This document shows, in pieces, positions 42,701 to 51,078 of a stretch of DNA of 64,000 nucleotides. The notes beneath the pieces are model-generated. The model saw nothing but the letters and a program-made list of their open reading frames with translations. It had not been told where the DNA came from and did not search any database. This DNA is from Nocardioides flavescens. Lineage in GTDB: Bacteria > Actinomycetota > Actinomycetes > Propionibacteriales > Nocardioidaceae. Each line of letters begins with the position of its first letter. Position 1 is the first letter of the stretch. The translations under genes and the position numbers were made by a program. The DNA lies in the NCBI RefSeq assembly GCF_009823805.1, contig NZ_WUEK01000004.1, positions 186,001 through 250,000 on the forward strand. Reading direction: 5' to 3'.

Positions 42701-43226
42701 CCGCGACCTCGCCGGTCACGATGCCGGCGCGCAGCGACAGCGGCTGCTGCGCCTCGCCGAGCTCGGCCACGGCCGCGACCAGGTCGAGGGCCGCACGGAC
42801 GCTGCGTTCCGCGTCGCCTTCACGAGCCACGGGGGTGCCCCACACGGCCATCACGGCGTCACCGATGAACTTCTCGACGACCCCGCCGTAGCGCTCGACG
42901 ACGGTGCGCGCGCTCGCGAAGTACGCCGACAGCAGGTCGCGCACGTCCTCGGGGTCGCGACCCTCAGAGGCCGTCGTGAAGCCGACCAGGTCGGCGAAGA
43001 GCACCGAGCAGACGCGGCGCTCGCTCACCGGGGTCGCGGGGCCTAGCGGGGCTGGAGGAGTCGCCGGGGCACCCGCGAGCGCGTGACCGCACTCCCCGCA
43101 GAAGCGCTGCCCGGCCGGGGCCGCTGCGCCGCACGTCGGGCAGCTGCGGGCCAGCGCGGTGCCGCACTCGCCGCAGAAGCGCTGCCCGGCGGGGTTCGAC
43201 GTCCCGCAGGAGTCGCAGGTCAGCAC
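39702..43226 (-). CDS. Zinc-ribbon/class III cyclase/AAA/TPR multidomain regulator
   Basis: A 1174-aa cytoplasmic protein. Two zinc ribbons open it: CDSCGTSNPAGQRFCGECG and CPTCGAAAPAGQRFCGECG. Next is a class III nucleotidyl cyclase domain (about residues 70-240) with metal-binding FADLVGFT and VEKFIGDAVMAVWG. A P-loop ATPase domain follows (VSGPAGSGKSRL, about residue 290), then VVEDAQHADDG as the Walker B region and a long TPR-like helical tail; no LuxR HTH is present at the end. This is the LuxR/AfsR-style cyclase-ATPase family whose natural activation is unknown. GTG 43226 has TACGAT six bases upstream inside the end of the PH gene. Confidence 0.88.
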   Translation of the reverse strand: MLTCDSCGTSNPAGQRFCGECGTALARSCPTCGAAAPAGQRFCGECGHALAGAPATPPAPLGPATPVSERRVCSVLFADLVGFTTASEGRDPEDVRDLLSAYFASARTVVERYGGVVEKFIGDAVMAVWGTPVAREGDAERSVRAALDLVAAVAELGEAQQPLSLRAGIVTGEVAVTVGAVGEGMVAGDVVNTAARVQATARPGHVWVDETTQRLTAAAIGYSPAGSHALKGKAAPVELWEATRVQANVGGARRIDGLEAPLVGRQATERSLRELFHATADRSVPALVVVSGPAGSGKSRLGWELEKYTDGLADRLLWHRGRCLAYGDGIAYGALAEAVRQRLGIGEDLPADAASQRLVEQLAELVPDEARRAFAGVRLARLLGLAHPDDPGGTLERDDLFAGWRLFFEQLAASAPVVLVVEDAQHADDGLLDFLEHLVDWARQVPVHVVVMAREELLERRPGLGLGRHRTTLPLEALDEASMRALVTALVRDLPEQAVTAIVAQAEGNPLFAVETVRSLIDRDAIVPIGGAYHLVGEIGTLTVPDSLHGLLAARLDALAPGLRALVADAAVLGPRFSGDALAGVSERPREQVEQGLAELVRRGVLDVSADPLAATRHTFTFGQGMLRSVAYATLSRRDRKARHLAVAAHLHDRAFRGEDVAEVVAQHYLDALEASSATDPDRADIAGRALDSLVRGAERASRSGAPERAGSLLHRAAGLVVDTDPARAAELSVQASLSWAHAGDHPRALSAAEEGAALSRRLDEPRAVAAAQVHQVRALRMLGRLAEARELYRAVSPQLRERPDLDTVELLGQACATEAFLGDGTAARALAEESLGLAQQLDAPLDQIANLFLTQGIAHLFSHRVQQGLASFTYAGTLADRVGATSVATRAALNVSGLLTTTDPAAALEAAGRAAELARLHGHRESLATAVFNGVVARLATGTWAAARAELDVAMDDNGLEHGYLLALRVVLTALAGDLDAAVELSAGLDELRRSDDVQDVGLTRWVDAVLASESGDARAALAALLTPGDGLEVVDESVCWSFAVAARAGLEAGDADGVRTLRAQLDAALDDGAPPTVLRGDLAAVDALLLAAAAAPDDEVEAASLRAVARLRAASFPHQLAHGLLDRAGLLVSTGRDPGAELTEAVLIAETLGAADLRRRARVLGVPELVAG

Positions 43227-43230
43227 CGGC

Positions 43231-44757
43231 TCATCGTAGAGGGGCTCCGCCGCCCTGCCCGACGACGGATCCGTCGCGGACGAACTGCGCCAGCAGCTGC
43301 GGCATCGCCTCGTGCGCGACCCGCACCGCCTCGTCCTCGGGTACGTCGAGCACCTCGACGGCCTGCGACCCGCCGGCGGTGGTCGCGACCAGGGTGGTGA
43401 GCCCGGCTCGTCGCTGCCACCAGGTGGCGCGGAGGTTCCAGCCGATGACGTGCTCGACCGCGAGCACGCGGCGGCGCCGCACCAGGCTGCCGCTGCGCGA
43501 CGCGAGGTGCCCGTCGACCAGGGCGTGGCCCAGGGACCGGGACCGGTCGGCGGCGAGCGCTGCGGCGATCGGCAGCAGGACGACGCTCACGAGCACCCAG
43601 CTCGGCGCCCCGAGCGCCACCGCGACGACGGCGGCGGCGACCGGCACCAGGGCCGGTAGCAGGGCCCGGGTCCACCGCCGCCGGACGGCGCGGGGGCCGT
43701 GGGGCACGAGCGGCCCGGTCGCGGGAGCCCGGGTGCCGAGCACGACGTCCGCGACCCGCTCCGCGACGCCCCGGGGAGCGGGCGGCACGAGCAGCGAGCT
43801 GCCCGCCTGCTTGCGGTCGAGCCCGGTGACGATGGCCGAGAGCCGCGCCCCCCGGGCCAACCGGAGGCCGAGGGGCTCCGAGAGCCCCACGCCGGCGACG
43901 CGGTCGACGTCGAGCGTCGTCTCACGGGTGGTGAACAGACCGCGGGTCAGGTGCCAGTCGCCGCTCCCGGGCACGCGCGTGAGTCGGAAGCCCCAGTTCG
44001 TGACGACGTACCCTCCGACCGCGAGGAGCGAGACCACGACCAGGGCGACCAGCAGCACCACGACGACGAGCACGCCGAGCGACAGCGAGGGCGCGTCGAG
44101 GCGGTCGGGATCGAGCCGGTCCCACCCGCCGACGCTGTTGAGCAGCTGACTGGCCGCCCCGAACGCCGCCGCGGCGATCACCACGCCGCTGCCGGTGAGC
44201 GGGGCGTAGCGCAGCCACGCCGGGTCGAACTCGACGACGGGGGGCTCCGGCGCCGGGGGCGTGGTGGCGCCAGGGACGGCCGGGCTCGCCGGCCCCGCGC
44301 GCAGCAGCTCGGCGCGCAGCTCGCGGGCCCGGGCCACGGGCAGGCCGTCGAGGTCGAGGCCGTCCTCGTCGGTCGCGGCGGTGCCGGTGCCGATGCGCAC
44401 GGTGGTGAGGCCCAGCACGCGGTGGACCGGGGAGGAGGTGAGGTCGACGGTGCGCACGCGGTCGACGGGGGTCGAGAGCACGTGCCGGTTGAGCAGCCCG
44501 CGCTGCAGCTCGATGCGGCCGTCGCCGATGCGGAAGCGCGTCGTCAGGTAGCGCACGAGTCCGAGCAGCACCGGGACGGCGACGAAGGCCAGCTGCCAGG
44601 TCTCACCGCCCGCGGCGCTGCCGGCCAGGACCAGCAGGACCAGACCCGGGAGGAACCGGACGAGCTCGCGGATCGGGTGCACGAGCAGCATCCGCGGGTC
44701 GAGCCGCTGCCACTCCGAGTCGCGCTCGATCTCGGGCTGGAGCTCGGGCTCGCTCAC
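43231..44757 (-). CDS. YdbT-like PH-domain membrane protein
   Basis: A 508-aa membrane protein with repeated bacterial PH (DUF304, bPH2) units separated by hydrophobic helix pairs: RYLTTRFRIGDGRIELQRGLLNRHVLSTPVDRVRTVDLTSSPVHR, then GGYVVTNWGFRLTR...TRETTLDVDRVAGVGLS, then a third. It overlaps its shorter partner in GTGA. Bacillus YdbS/YdbT is the same two-gene layout and is linked to resistance to antimicrobial peptides. The gene ends four bases before the cyclase start codon. Confidence 0.85.
   Translation of the reverse strand: MSEPELQPEIERDSEWQRLDPRMLLVHPIRELVRFLPGLVLLVLAGSAAGGETWQLAFVAVPVLLGLVRYLTTRFRIGDGRIELQRGLLNRHVLSTPVDRVRTVDLTSSPVHRVLGLTTVRIGTGTAATDEDGLDLDGLPVARARELRAELLRAGPASPAVPGATTPPAPEPPVVEFDPAWLRYAPLTGSGVVIAAAAFGAASQLLNSVGGWDRLDPDRLDAPSLSLGVLVVVVLLVALVVVSLLAVGGYVVTNWGFRLTRVPGSGDWHLTRGLFTTRETTLDVDRVAGVGLSEPLGLRLARGARLSAIVTGLDRKQAGSSLLVPPAPRGVAERVADVVLGTRAPATGPLVPHGPRAVRRRWTRALLPALVPVAAAVVAVALGAPSWVLVSVVLLPIAAALAADRSRSLGHALVDGHLASRSGSLVRRRRVLAVEHVIGWNLRATWWQRRAGLTTLVATTAGGSQAVEVLDVPEDEAVRVAHEAMPQLLAQFVRDGSVVGQGGGAPLR
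43233..43238 (-). promoter_or_regulatory. -10 box of the multidomain cyclase gene
   Basis: TACGAT on the minus strand, six bases before GTG 43226, inside the last codons of the PH-domain gene. Confidence 0.45.
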
Positions 44758-45233
44758 GTCGCGTCGCCCTCGACGGCGTCGGCCTTGACCGTCAGGTCGT
44801 CGACCAGACGCCGCGCGACGTCGCGGTCGAGCCCGGCGATCTCGAGCGCCCCGGCGGCCGAGGCGGTCGTGACGGTGACGGTGGCGAGGCCGAACAGGCG
44901 CGCGACCGCGCCCTCGACCAGGTCGACGGTCTGGATCCGTGACATCGGGGCGATCCGGCGTTCGCGGGCCCACCAGCCCGTCTGGGTGTAGACCGCGGTG
45001 TCGGTGACCTCCCAACGGTGCACGAGGTAGCGCCACTGCGGGACGACCGCGGTGTAGACGACATCGGCGGCCACCAGCAGGACCCAGACCCACCACGGCA
45101 GGTCGAACAGGTCGATCCAGACCGCCAGCACCACCAGCACGGCGAAGACGACGGTCGACTCGACGACCGAGCTCGTGACCCACATCGTCCGCGCCCTCGG
45201 ACTCACCCGCTGACCCGGCTCGCGCAGCTCCAC
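44754..45233 (-). CDS. YdbS-like PH-domain membrane protein
   Basis: A 159-aa protein with two N-terminal helices (VVESTVVFAVLVVLAVWI, WWVWVLLVAADVVYTAV) and a PH-like domain WEVTDTAVYTQTGWWARERRIAPMSRIQTVDL, the classical YdbS form. It starts at GTG 45233 with TAGGGT six bases upstream and overlaps the larger partner by four bases. The two products probably form one membrane complex. Confidence 0.84.
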   Translation of the reverse strand: MELREPGQRVSPRARTMWVTSSVVESTVVFAVLVVLAVWIDLFDLPWWVWVLLVAADVVYTAVVPQWRYLVHRWEVTDTAVYTQTGWWARERRIAPMSRIQTVDLVEGAVARLFGLATVTVTTASAAGALEIAGLDRDVARRLVDDLTVKADAVEGDAT

Positions 45234-45239
45234 GCGGCG

Positions 45240-45245
45240 ACCCTA
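45240..45245 (-). promoter_or_regulatory. -10 box of the YdbS/YdbT-like operon
   Basis: TAGGGT on the minus strand, six bases before GTG 45233. Confidence 0.45.
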
Positions 45246-45268
45246 TGCGGCGGCAGGGACACCCTCGC

Positions 45269-45441
45269 CCGGTGGTTGAGGAGGCCGGCTACGGCGCCAG
45301 GGTTCGGTGGTTGAGGAGGCCGGCCACGGCCGTCTCGAAACCACTGCTTCGGAGTGTGGTTTCGAGACAGGACTTCGTCCTTCCTCAACCACCGGCCGGT
45401 CGCTTCCTCAACCGCCGGCCGGTCGCTTCCTCAACCACCGG
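45269..45441. repeat. Hairpin repeat cluster B
   Basis: At least four complete or partial elements between the YdbS gene and the BenE gene. Clear ones are 45305-45344 (inverted) and 45356-45395 with the core AGGAC-TTC-GTCCT; further fragments end CCTCAACC(A/G)CCGG up to 45441. The last fragment supplies the stop codon of benE (45431-45433). Confidence 0.9.
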
Positions 45442-46612
45442 TGGAGCGGGCGGTGCGGGTGACGAGCAGCAGCAGGCCGCCGGCGAGGAGCGACCAGAAC
45501 GCCGCGCCGACGCCGCCGAGCACGTAGCCCGAGGCGGCGACGACGAAGGTGAGCGCGGCGGCCTCGCGGTGGTCGGGGTCGGCCAGGGCGGTGGCGGCGG
45601 AGGAGGCGAAGGCCCCGATGAGGGCGAGGCCGGCCACGGTCTCGAGCAGGCCGTCGGGGGCGGCGGTCGCGACCGCGGTGACGACGCTGGCCGAGGCCCC
45701 GAGCACCAGGTAGGTGATGCCGTTGCTGACCCCGGCGACCCAGCGGCGCGCCGGGTCCGGGCCGGCGCCGGGGCCGGCGGCGATGGCCGAGGCGATCGCG
45801 CCGAGGTTGGTCGAGAAGCCGCCTGCGCCCGCCGTCGCGACCGTCGTGGCGCCGGCGTACGCGAGCACGCCGCGCAGCGGGGCGGGGTAGCCGAAGGACG
45901 CGAGCACCGCCACACCGGGGATGTTCTGGCTGGTCATCGTGACCAGGTAGAGCGGCATCCCGATCGCGACGGCGGCCGCGAGGTCGGGGTGCGGGGTGGT
46001 CCAGCTGAGCGTCGGCACCAGGTCGTCGGCGTGCGCACCGCCGAGCGAGCCGGTCACGACGATCACGACGACGGCGGTCACGAGGGCGAGCGGCGTCGCC
46101 CAGCGGCGCGCGACCCGCAGCGCGACCAGCCAGGTCAGCAGGACAGGACCCACCGCGGCGGGGGCGTCGGCCAGGGCCCGGAACGGCTCGATGCACAGCG
46201 TGAGCAGCACCCCGGCCAGCATCGCGTTGGCGAGCGAGGACGGGATCAGCTGCACCCAGCGGCTCAGCGGCGCGACGAGGGCGGTCAGCAGGTAGAGCGC
46301 CCCGGCCACGACGAACGCACCCACGGCGGCGGCGTAGCCACCGCCCGGCACGGTCGCCGTCGCCAGCAGCGCGGCACCCGGTGTGGACCAGGCCATGGTG
46401 ACCGGCGTCCGGGTGAGGAGGGAGAACGTCAGCGAGCCGAGGCCCATGACGACCGTGACGACGAGCAGCCCGGACGCCGCCTCGTCCTGGCTGGCGCCCA
46501 CCGCCCGCAGGCCGGTGAGCACCACCGCGAACGCCGCGGTCCAGCCGACGAGCGCGGAGACGATCCCGGCGACGACCGCCTGGCCGAGCTCCGCCCGGGT
46601 GCCGGCGTTCAG
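45431..46612 (-). CDS. benE: BenE-family benzoate/H+ symporter, probable CTG start
   Basis: Integral membrane protein of the BenE family, 393 aa in this reading, matching the usual length. From the first canonical start (GTG 46525) the protein would lack its first helix. Reading upstream from there the frame stays open as [20 protein letters not shown], a clear membrane segment, back to CTG at 46610-46612, which overlaps the stop of the carboxylase gene as CTGA. There is no ATG, GTG or TTG in between, and GGAG lies eight bases before the [22 protein letters not shown] and the [19 protein letters not shown] segment are BenE motifs. The C-terminal codons and TGA come from the repeat cluster. 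Aromatic-acid transport is known for the family. Confidence 0.78.
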   Translation of the reverse strand: MNAGTRAELGQAVVAGIVSALVGWTAAFAVVLTGLRAVGASQDEAASGLLVVTVVMGLGSLTFSLLTRTPVTMAWSTPGAALLATATVPGGGYAAAVGAFVVAGALYLLTALVAPLSRWVQLIPSSLANAMLAGVLLTLCIEPFRALADAPAAVGPVLLTWLVALRVARRWATPLALVTAVVVIVVTGSLGGAHADDLVPTLSWTTPHPDLAAAVAIGMPLYLVTMTSQNIPGVAVLASFGYPAPLRGVLAYAGATTVATAGAGGFSTNLGAIASAIAAGPGAGPDPARRWVAGVSNGITYLVLGASASVVTAVATAAPDGLLETVAGLALIGAFASSAATALADPDHREAAALTFVVAASGYVLGGVGAAFWSLLAGGLLLLVTRTARSTGG

Positions 46613-48423
46613 TCCTTGATCTCCGCGATCACGGCCCCGTTGGTGACGGTGGCGCCGACCTCGGCCTGCAGGCCGGTGACGGTGCCGGCCTTGTGGGCCT
46701 TGAGGGGCTGTTCCATCTTCATGGCCTCGATGACCACGACGGTGTCGCCCTCGGCGACCTGCTGGCCCTCGGTGACGACGACCTTGACGACGGTGCCCTG
46801 CATGGGCGAGGTGACGGCGTCGCCGGAGGCGGCGGCGCCGGCCTTCTTGGTGGCCTTGCGCTTGGGCTTGCCGGCCCCGCTGTTGGACGAGCCGGTCGAC
46901 ACCGAGCCGAGGCCGCCGGGCAGGACGACCTCGAGGCGCTTGCCGCCGACCTCGACGACCACCGACTGGCGCTCGCCGGCCTCGCCTGTGTTGTGGGGCT
47001 CGGCGGCGTCGCCGGCGAAGGGCTCGATCTGGTTGTCGAAGTCGGTCTCGATCCAGGTGGTGTAGACGTCGAAGGAGCCCTCGCCGGAGGGGTTCGAGGC
47101 GCCGACGTAGGCGGGGTCGGACACCACGGTGCGGTGGAAGGGGATGACGGTGGGCATGCCGTCGACGACGAACTCGTCGAGAGCGCGGCGCGAGCGCTCG
47201 AGGGCCTGCTGGCGGGTGGCGCCGGTGACGATGAGCTTGGCGATGAGGGAGTCGAACGAGCCGGGGATGGTCTCGCCGTTCTCGTAGCCGCCGTCGAGGC
47301 GGACGCCGGGGCCGCTGGGCGGGGACCAGGCCGAGAGGGTGCCGGGGGCGGGCATGAAGTTGCGGCCGCCGTCCTCGGCGTTGATGCGGAACTCGATGGA
47401 GTGCCCGCGGATCTCGGGGTCGTCGTAGCCGAGCTCCTCGCCGGCCGCGATGCGGAACATCTCGCGCACGAGGTCGAGGCCGGTGACCTCCTCGGAGACG
47501 CAGTGCTCGACCTGCAGGCGGGTGTTGACCTCGAGGAAGGAGATGGTGCCGTCGGCGGCGACGAGGAACTCACACGTGCCGGCGCCGTAGTAGCCGGCCT
47601 CGCGCAGGATCGCCTTGGACGAGTCGTAGAGACGGGTCATCTGGTCGTCGGTGAGGAACGGCGCGGGAGCCTCCTCGACGAGCTTCTGGTGGCGCCGCTG
47701 CAGGGAGCAGTCGCGGGTGGAGACGACCACGACGTTGCCGTGCTGGTCGGCCAGGCACTGGGTCTCGACGTGGCGGGGCTTGTCGAGGAACTTCTCGACC
47801 AGGCACTCGCCGCGCCCGAACGCCGTGACCGCCTCGCGGACCGCGGACTCGTAGGCGTCGGGGATCTCCTCGAGCGTGCGGGCGACCTTCAGGCCGCGGC
47901 CGCCGCCGCCGAAGACGGCCTTGATCGCCACCGGCAGGCCGTTGGCCTTCGCGAACTCGACGACCTCGTCGGCGTCGGCGACGGGGTCCTTGGTGCCGGG
48001 GGCGAGGGGGGCCTGGGCCTTCTGGGCGATCTGCTTGGCCTTGGCCTTGTCGCCCAAGGCCTCGATCGCGGCGGGCGGGGGGCCGATCCAGATCAGCCCG
48101 GCGTCGATGACGGCCTGGGCGAAGTCGGCGTTCTCGGCGAGGAAGCCGTAGCCGGGGTGGACCGAGTCGGCGCCGGTCTTCTCCGCGACCGCGATGATCT
48201 TGGCGATGTCGAGGTAGGACTCCGCGGGGGTGGCGCCGCCCAGGGAGTGGGCCTCGTCGGCCAGCCGCACGTGCAGCGCGTCGCGGTCGGGCTCGGCGTA
48301 GACCGCCACGGACCCAATCCCGGCGTCCTTGCACGCCCGGATGACGCGCACCGCGATCTCACCGCGGTTGGCGATCAGGACCTTCTGCAACGACCTCGTC
48401 TGCACAGGCTTCGTGTCTGCCAC
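46609..48423 (-). CDS. accA3: Acyl-CoA carboxylase alpha subunit (biotin carboxylase + BCCP)
   Basis: A 604-aa fusion of biotin carboxylase and biotin carboxyl carrier domains, the shared alpha subunit of actinobacterial acetyl- and propionyl-CoA carboxylases. The ATP-grasp loop [11 protein letters not shown], metal-site [15 protein letters not shown], and biotinyl EAMKMEQ with Lys569 are visible. It works with AccD-type beta subunits such as the one at 56.1 kb and the small epsilon subunit beside it. GTG 48423 has TAGCCT six bases upstream. Divergent from the acyl-CoA dehydrogenase gene across a dyad. Confidence 0.94.
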   Translation of the reverse strand: MADTKPVQTRSLQKVLIANRGEIAVRVIRACKDAGIGSVAVYAEPDRDALHVRLADEAHSLGGATPAESYLDIAKIIAVAEKTGADSVHPGYGFLAENADFAQAVIDAGLIWIGPPPAAIEALGDKAKAKQIAQKAQAPLAPGTKDPVADADEVVEFAKANGLPVAIKAVFGGGGRGLKVARTLEEIPDAYESAVREAVTAFGRGECLVEKFLDKPRHVETQCLADQHGNVVVVSTRDCSLQRRHQKLVEEAPAPFLTDDQMTRLYDSSKAILREAGYYGAGTCEFLVAADGTISFLEVNTRLQVEHCVSEEVTGLDLVREMFRIAAGEELGYDDPEIRGHSIEFRINAEDGGRNFMPAPGTLSAWSPPSGPGVRLDGGYENGETIPGSFDSLIAKLIVTGATRQQALERSRRALDEFVVDGMPTVIPFHRTVVSDPAYVGASNPSGEGSFDVYTTWIETDFDNQIEPFAGDAAEPHNTGEAGERQSVVVEVGGKRLEVVLPGGLGSVSTGSSNSGAGKPKRKATKKAGAAASGDAVTSPMQGTVVKVVVTEGQQVAEGDTVVVIEAMKMEQPLKAHKAGTVTGLQAEVGATVTNGAVIAEIKD

Positions 48424-48429
48424 TCGCGC

Positions 48430-48435
48430 AGGCTA
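48430..48435 (-). promoter_or_regulatory. -10 box of the carboxylase alpha gene
   Basis: TAGCCT on the minus strand, six bases before GTG 48423. Confidence 0.45.
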
Positions 48436-48480
48436 TCGCCGCCGTCCACCCGCAGGCCTGTGGGGATCGTCTCTTCTGTG

Positions 48481-48496
48481 GTTAGCGATCGTTAAC
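48481..48496. promoter_or_regulatory. Operator-like dyad between accA3 and the acyl-CoA dehydrogenase gene
   Basis: GTTAGCGATCGTTAAC: GTTA/TAAC ends and a perfect CGATCG centre, with 14 of 16 bases symmetric. It overlaps the expected -35 region of the dehydrogenase promoter, as a TetR or GntR repressor site would. Confidence 0.5.
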
Positions 48497-48505
48497 CTCA
48501 CCGGC

Positions 48506-48511
48506 TACCGT
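48506..48511 (+). promoter_or_regulatory. -10 box of the acyl-CoA dehydrogenase gene
   Basis: TACCGT, six bases before ATG 48518, just downstream of the CGATCG dyad. Confidence 0.5.
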
Positions 48512-48517
48512 GGGGCC

Positions 48518-49708
48518 ATGGAGTTCGAGCTGTCCCGTGAGCACGAGGAGTTCCGCCAGAGCGTGCGCGAGTTCGCCGAGGCCCAGATCGCGCCGCACGC
48601 CGCGCAGTGGGACCGCGAGCACCACTTCCCGGCCGACGTGGTGCAGCAGATGGGCAAGCTCGGGCTGTTCGGGCTCACCGCCCCGGAGGAGTACGGCGGC
48701 GCGGGGGAGGACGGCGACTTCACCAGCCTGTGCGTGGCGATCGAGGAGATCGGGCGCGTCGACCAGTCGATGGGCATCACGCTCGAGGCCGCGGTCGGGC
48801 TCGGCATCAACCCGGTGCTGACGTTCGGCACCGAGGAGCAGAAGCAGACCTGGCTCCCCGACCTCGTGGCCGGTCAGCGGCTCGCCGGGTTCGGCCTCAC
48901 CGAGCCGGGCGCCGGCTCCGACGCGGGTGCCACGCGGACGCGGGCCGAGCTGGTCGACGGCGAGTGGGTCGTCGACGGCGCGAAGCAGTTCATCACCAAC
49001 TCCGGCTCCGAGATCACCAGCCTCGTCACGGTGACCGCGCGCACCGGCGAGCGCGCAGACGGTCGCCCCGAGCTCAGCGCGATCATGATCCCGGCCGGTA
49101 CACCCGGCCTGACCGTCGAGAAGGCCTACGACAAGCTCGGCTGGCACGCCTCCGACACCCACCCGCTGAGCTTCGCCGACTGCCGGGTGCCCGAGTCGCA
49201 CCTGCTCGGCGAGCGCGGTCGCGGCTACGCGCAGTTCCTCGCCACCCTCGACGACGGGCGCGTGGCGATAGCCGCGCTCGCCGTCGGCTGCATCCAGGCC
49301 TGCCTCGACCTCTCCCTGCAGTACGCCGGCGAGCGCCAGACCTTCGGGGTGCCGATCGGGCGCAAGCAGGGCGTGGCGTTCCAGATCGCCGACCTGCAGG
49401 TGATGCTCAGTGCGAGCCGGGCGCTGACCTACCAGGCCGCAGCCATGAAGGACGCCCTCGACCGCGGCTCGTCCTCGCTGTCGACGGCCGCCTTCAAGCA
49501 GGCCGCGGCCGTCGCGAAGCTCTACACCACCGAGTCCGCCGTCACCGCGACGCGGATCGCGACCCAGGTCTTCGGCGGCTACGGGTTCATGGAGGAGTAC
49601 CCCGTGGCCCGGTTCTACCGCGACGCCAAGGTGCTCGAGATCGGCGAGGGCACCTCCGAGGTCCAGCGCATGCTCATCGCCCGCGGTCTGGGCCTGCCGG
49701 TCGAGTAG
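48518..49708 (+). CDS. Acyl-CoA dehydrogenase (FadE25-like)
   Basis: FAD enzyme of 396 aa. The N-terminal helical domain (FELSREHEEFRQSVREFAEAQI), GFGLTEPGAGSDAGATRT flavin-binding segment, RQTFGVPIGRKQGVAFQIADL, and the C-terminal RFYRDAKVLEIGEGTSEVQ with the catalytic Glu are present. It catalyses the first oxidation of acyl-CoA; homology to mycobacterial FadE25, located next to purE/purK, suggests a conserved short- or branched-chain role. Starts leaderless at ATG 48518. Confidence 0.93.
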   Translation: MEFELSREHEEFRQSVREFAEAQIAPHAAQWDREHHFPADVVQQMGKLGLFGLTAPEEYGGAGEDGDFTSLCVAIEEIGRVDQSMGITLEAAVGLGINPVLTFGTEEQKQTWLPDLVAGQRLAGFGLTEPGAGSDAGATRTRAELVDGEWVVDGAKQFITNSGSEITSLVTVTARTGERADGRPELSAIMIPAGTPGLTVEKAYDKLGWHASDTHPLSFADCRVPESHLLGERGRGYAQFLATLDDGRVAIAALAVGCIQACLDLSLQYAGERQTFGVPIGRKQGVAFQIADLQVMLSASRALTYQAAAMKDALDRGSSSLSTAAFKQAAAVAKLYTTESAVTATRIATQVFGGYGFMEEYPVARFYRDAKVLEIGEGTSEVQRMLIARGLGLPVE

Positions 49709-49742
49709 GGGTGCGGGGGCGCCGTCCGGGTACCCCGGGTCC

Positions 49743-50966
49743 GTGCCCCGCCCCCGCGTCCTCGCTCTCGTCCAGGCCGGAGGCGTCGGCGGCCGCATGG
49801 ACGTGCTGACCCGCGAGCGGGCCAAGCCGGCGCTGCCGTTCGCCGGCGTTCTGCAGCTCGCCGACTTCCCGCTGTCCAACCTCGCCCACTCCGGCATCAG
49901 CGACGTCTGGCTCTCGCTGCAGTTCCAGGGCTCGACCCTGCAGGAGCAGGTGGCCAACGGTCGCCCCTGGGACCTCGACCGCAACCTCGGTGGCCTGCGC
50001 ATCCTGCTGCCGCACGAGGGCACGGGCGGTCTCGACGAGGAGGGGTTCGCCCGCGGCAACGCCGACGAGCTGTTCCGCTTCCGCGACCAGCTCGACGAGT
50101 TCGGCCCCGACGTCGTCCTGGTGATGAGCGCCGACCACGTCTACCGCCTCGACTACACCGAGGTGCTCGACACCCACCGCGAGCACGGGGCCGAGTGCAC
50201 CGTGGTCGTCACGCGTACGCCGGACGGCGACGACCCGCGCGACCACGCCGTCGTCGAGCACGACGAGCAGGGCCGGGTGACCGGCTTCGCCTACAAGCCC
50301 GACGAGCCGGCCGGTGACACGGTCGCCTGCGAGGTCGTGGCCTACGACCCGGTCGTGCTGCGCGAGGTGCTCGAGGAGCTGCACCGCGAGCTGGGTGCCG
50401 ACGCCGACGCGGGCGACACCGGCCTCGGCGACTTCGGGGACCACCTCCTGCCGCGACTGGTCGAGCGCGGCCGCACGGTCGTGCACCGGCTCGACGGCTA
50501 CTGGCGCGACCTGGGCCAGCCACACCTCTACCTGCGTGCGCACACCGAGGTGCTGGGCGACGACCTCGACCTGCTCGACGTCCGCGGCTGGCCGATCCTG
50601 TCGCGCCAGCCGCAGCGGCGGCCGGCGCGGGTCCTCGACGGCGCCCGCGTCGTCGACAGCCTCGTATCGCCGGGCTCGACCGTCGCCGGCACCGTCGAGC
50701 GCAGCGTGCTCGGGCCCGGGGTGGTGGTCGAGGCCGGTGCGCACGTCATCGACAGCGTGGTCTTCGCCGACACCGTCGTGCGGGCGGGGGCGCAGGTGCG
50801 CTTCGCCGTCGTCGACACCGGGTGCACCCTCGAGCCGGACGCCCGCCTGGACGGTGGCCCGGACGCGCTGGAGGACCCCGACCGCGTCACGCTCGTCGGC
50901 CGGGGCTGCTCCGTGCGCGGGCACCTGCCCGCCGGCAGCCGGCTCGAGCCGGGCACGACCCGCTGA
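49743..50966 (+). CDS. Glucose-1-phosphate adenylyltransferase-like sugar nucleotidyltransferase
   Basis: A 407-aa GlgC-family protein. The N-terminal nucleotide-binding ALVQAGGVGGRMDVLTRERAKPALPFAG is a variant of GlgC's GGxGxRL motif; LVMSADHVYRLDY contains the metal Asp; YWRDLGQPHLYLRAH matches the catalytic end of the first domain. The last 130 residues form the left-handed beta-helix (SVLGPGVVVEAGAHVIDSVVFADTVV). Whether it makes ADP-glucose for glycogen or a different NDP-sugar is undecided; no other glg gene is near. GTG 49743 has only a weak TACCCC six bases upstream. Confidence 0.86.
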   Translation: MPRPRVLALVQAGGVGGRMDVLTRERAKPALPFAGVLQLADFPLSNLAHSGISDVWLSLQFQGSTLQEQVANGRPWDLDRNLGGLRILLPHEGTGGLDEEGFARGNADELFRFRDQLDEFGPDVVLVMSADHVYRLDYTEVLDTHREHGAECTVVVTRTPDGDDPRDHAVVEHDEQGRVTGFAYKPDEPAGDTVACEVVAYDPVVLREVLEELHRELGADADAGDTGLGDFGDHLLPRLVERGRTVVHRLDGYWRDLGQPHLYLRAHTEVLGDDLDLLDVRGWPILSRQPQRRPARVLDGARVVDSLVSPGSTVAGTVERSVLGPGVVVEAGAHVIDSVVFADTVVRAGAQVRFAVVDTGCTLEPDARLDGGPDALEDPDRVTLVGRGCSVRGHLPAGSRLEPGTTR

Positions 50967-51078
50967 GGGAAGCGGCCAGACCCGTTCGTGTGACCCGGTT
51001 CACGACGGGGTACTGCGCTGTGGTTCAACGTTCCACCACTCACAGCAGACCCACAGCACCGACACCTCGGAGGTCAGC

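Noticed and set aside
46525-46609. benE start at GTG 46525
   Set aside because: It would remove the first membrane helix, while the upstream CTG reading gives the normal family length.
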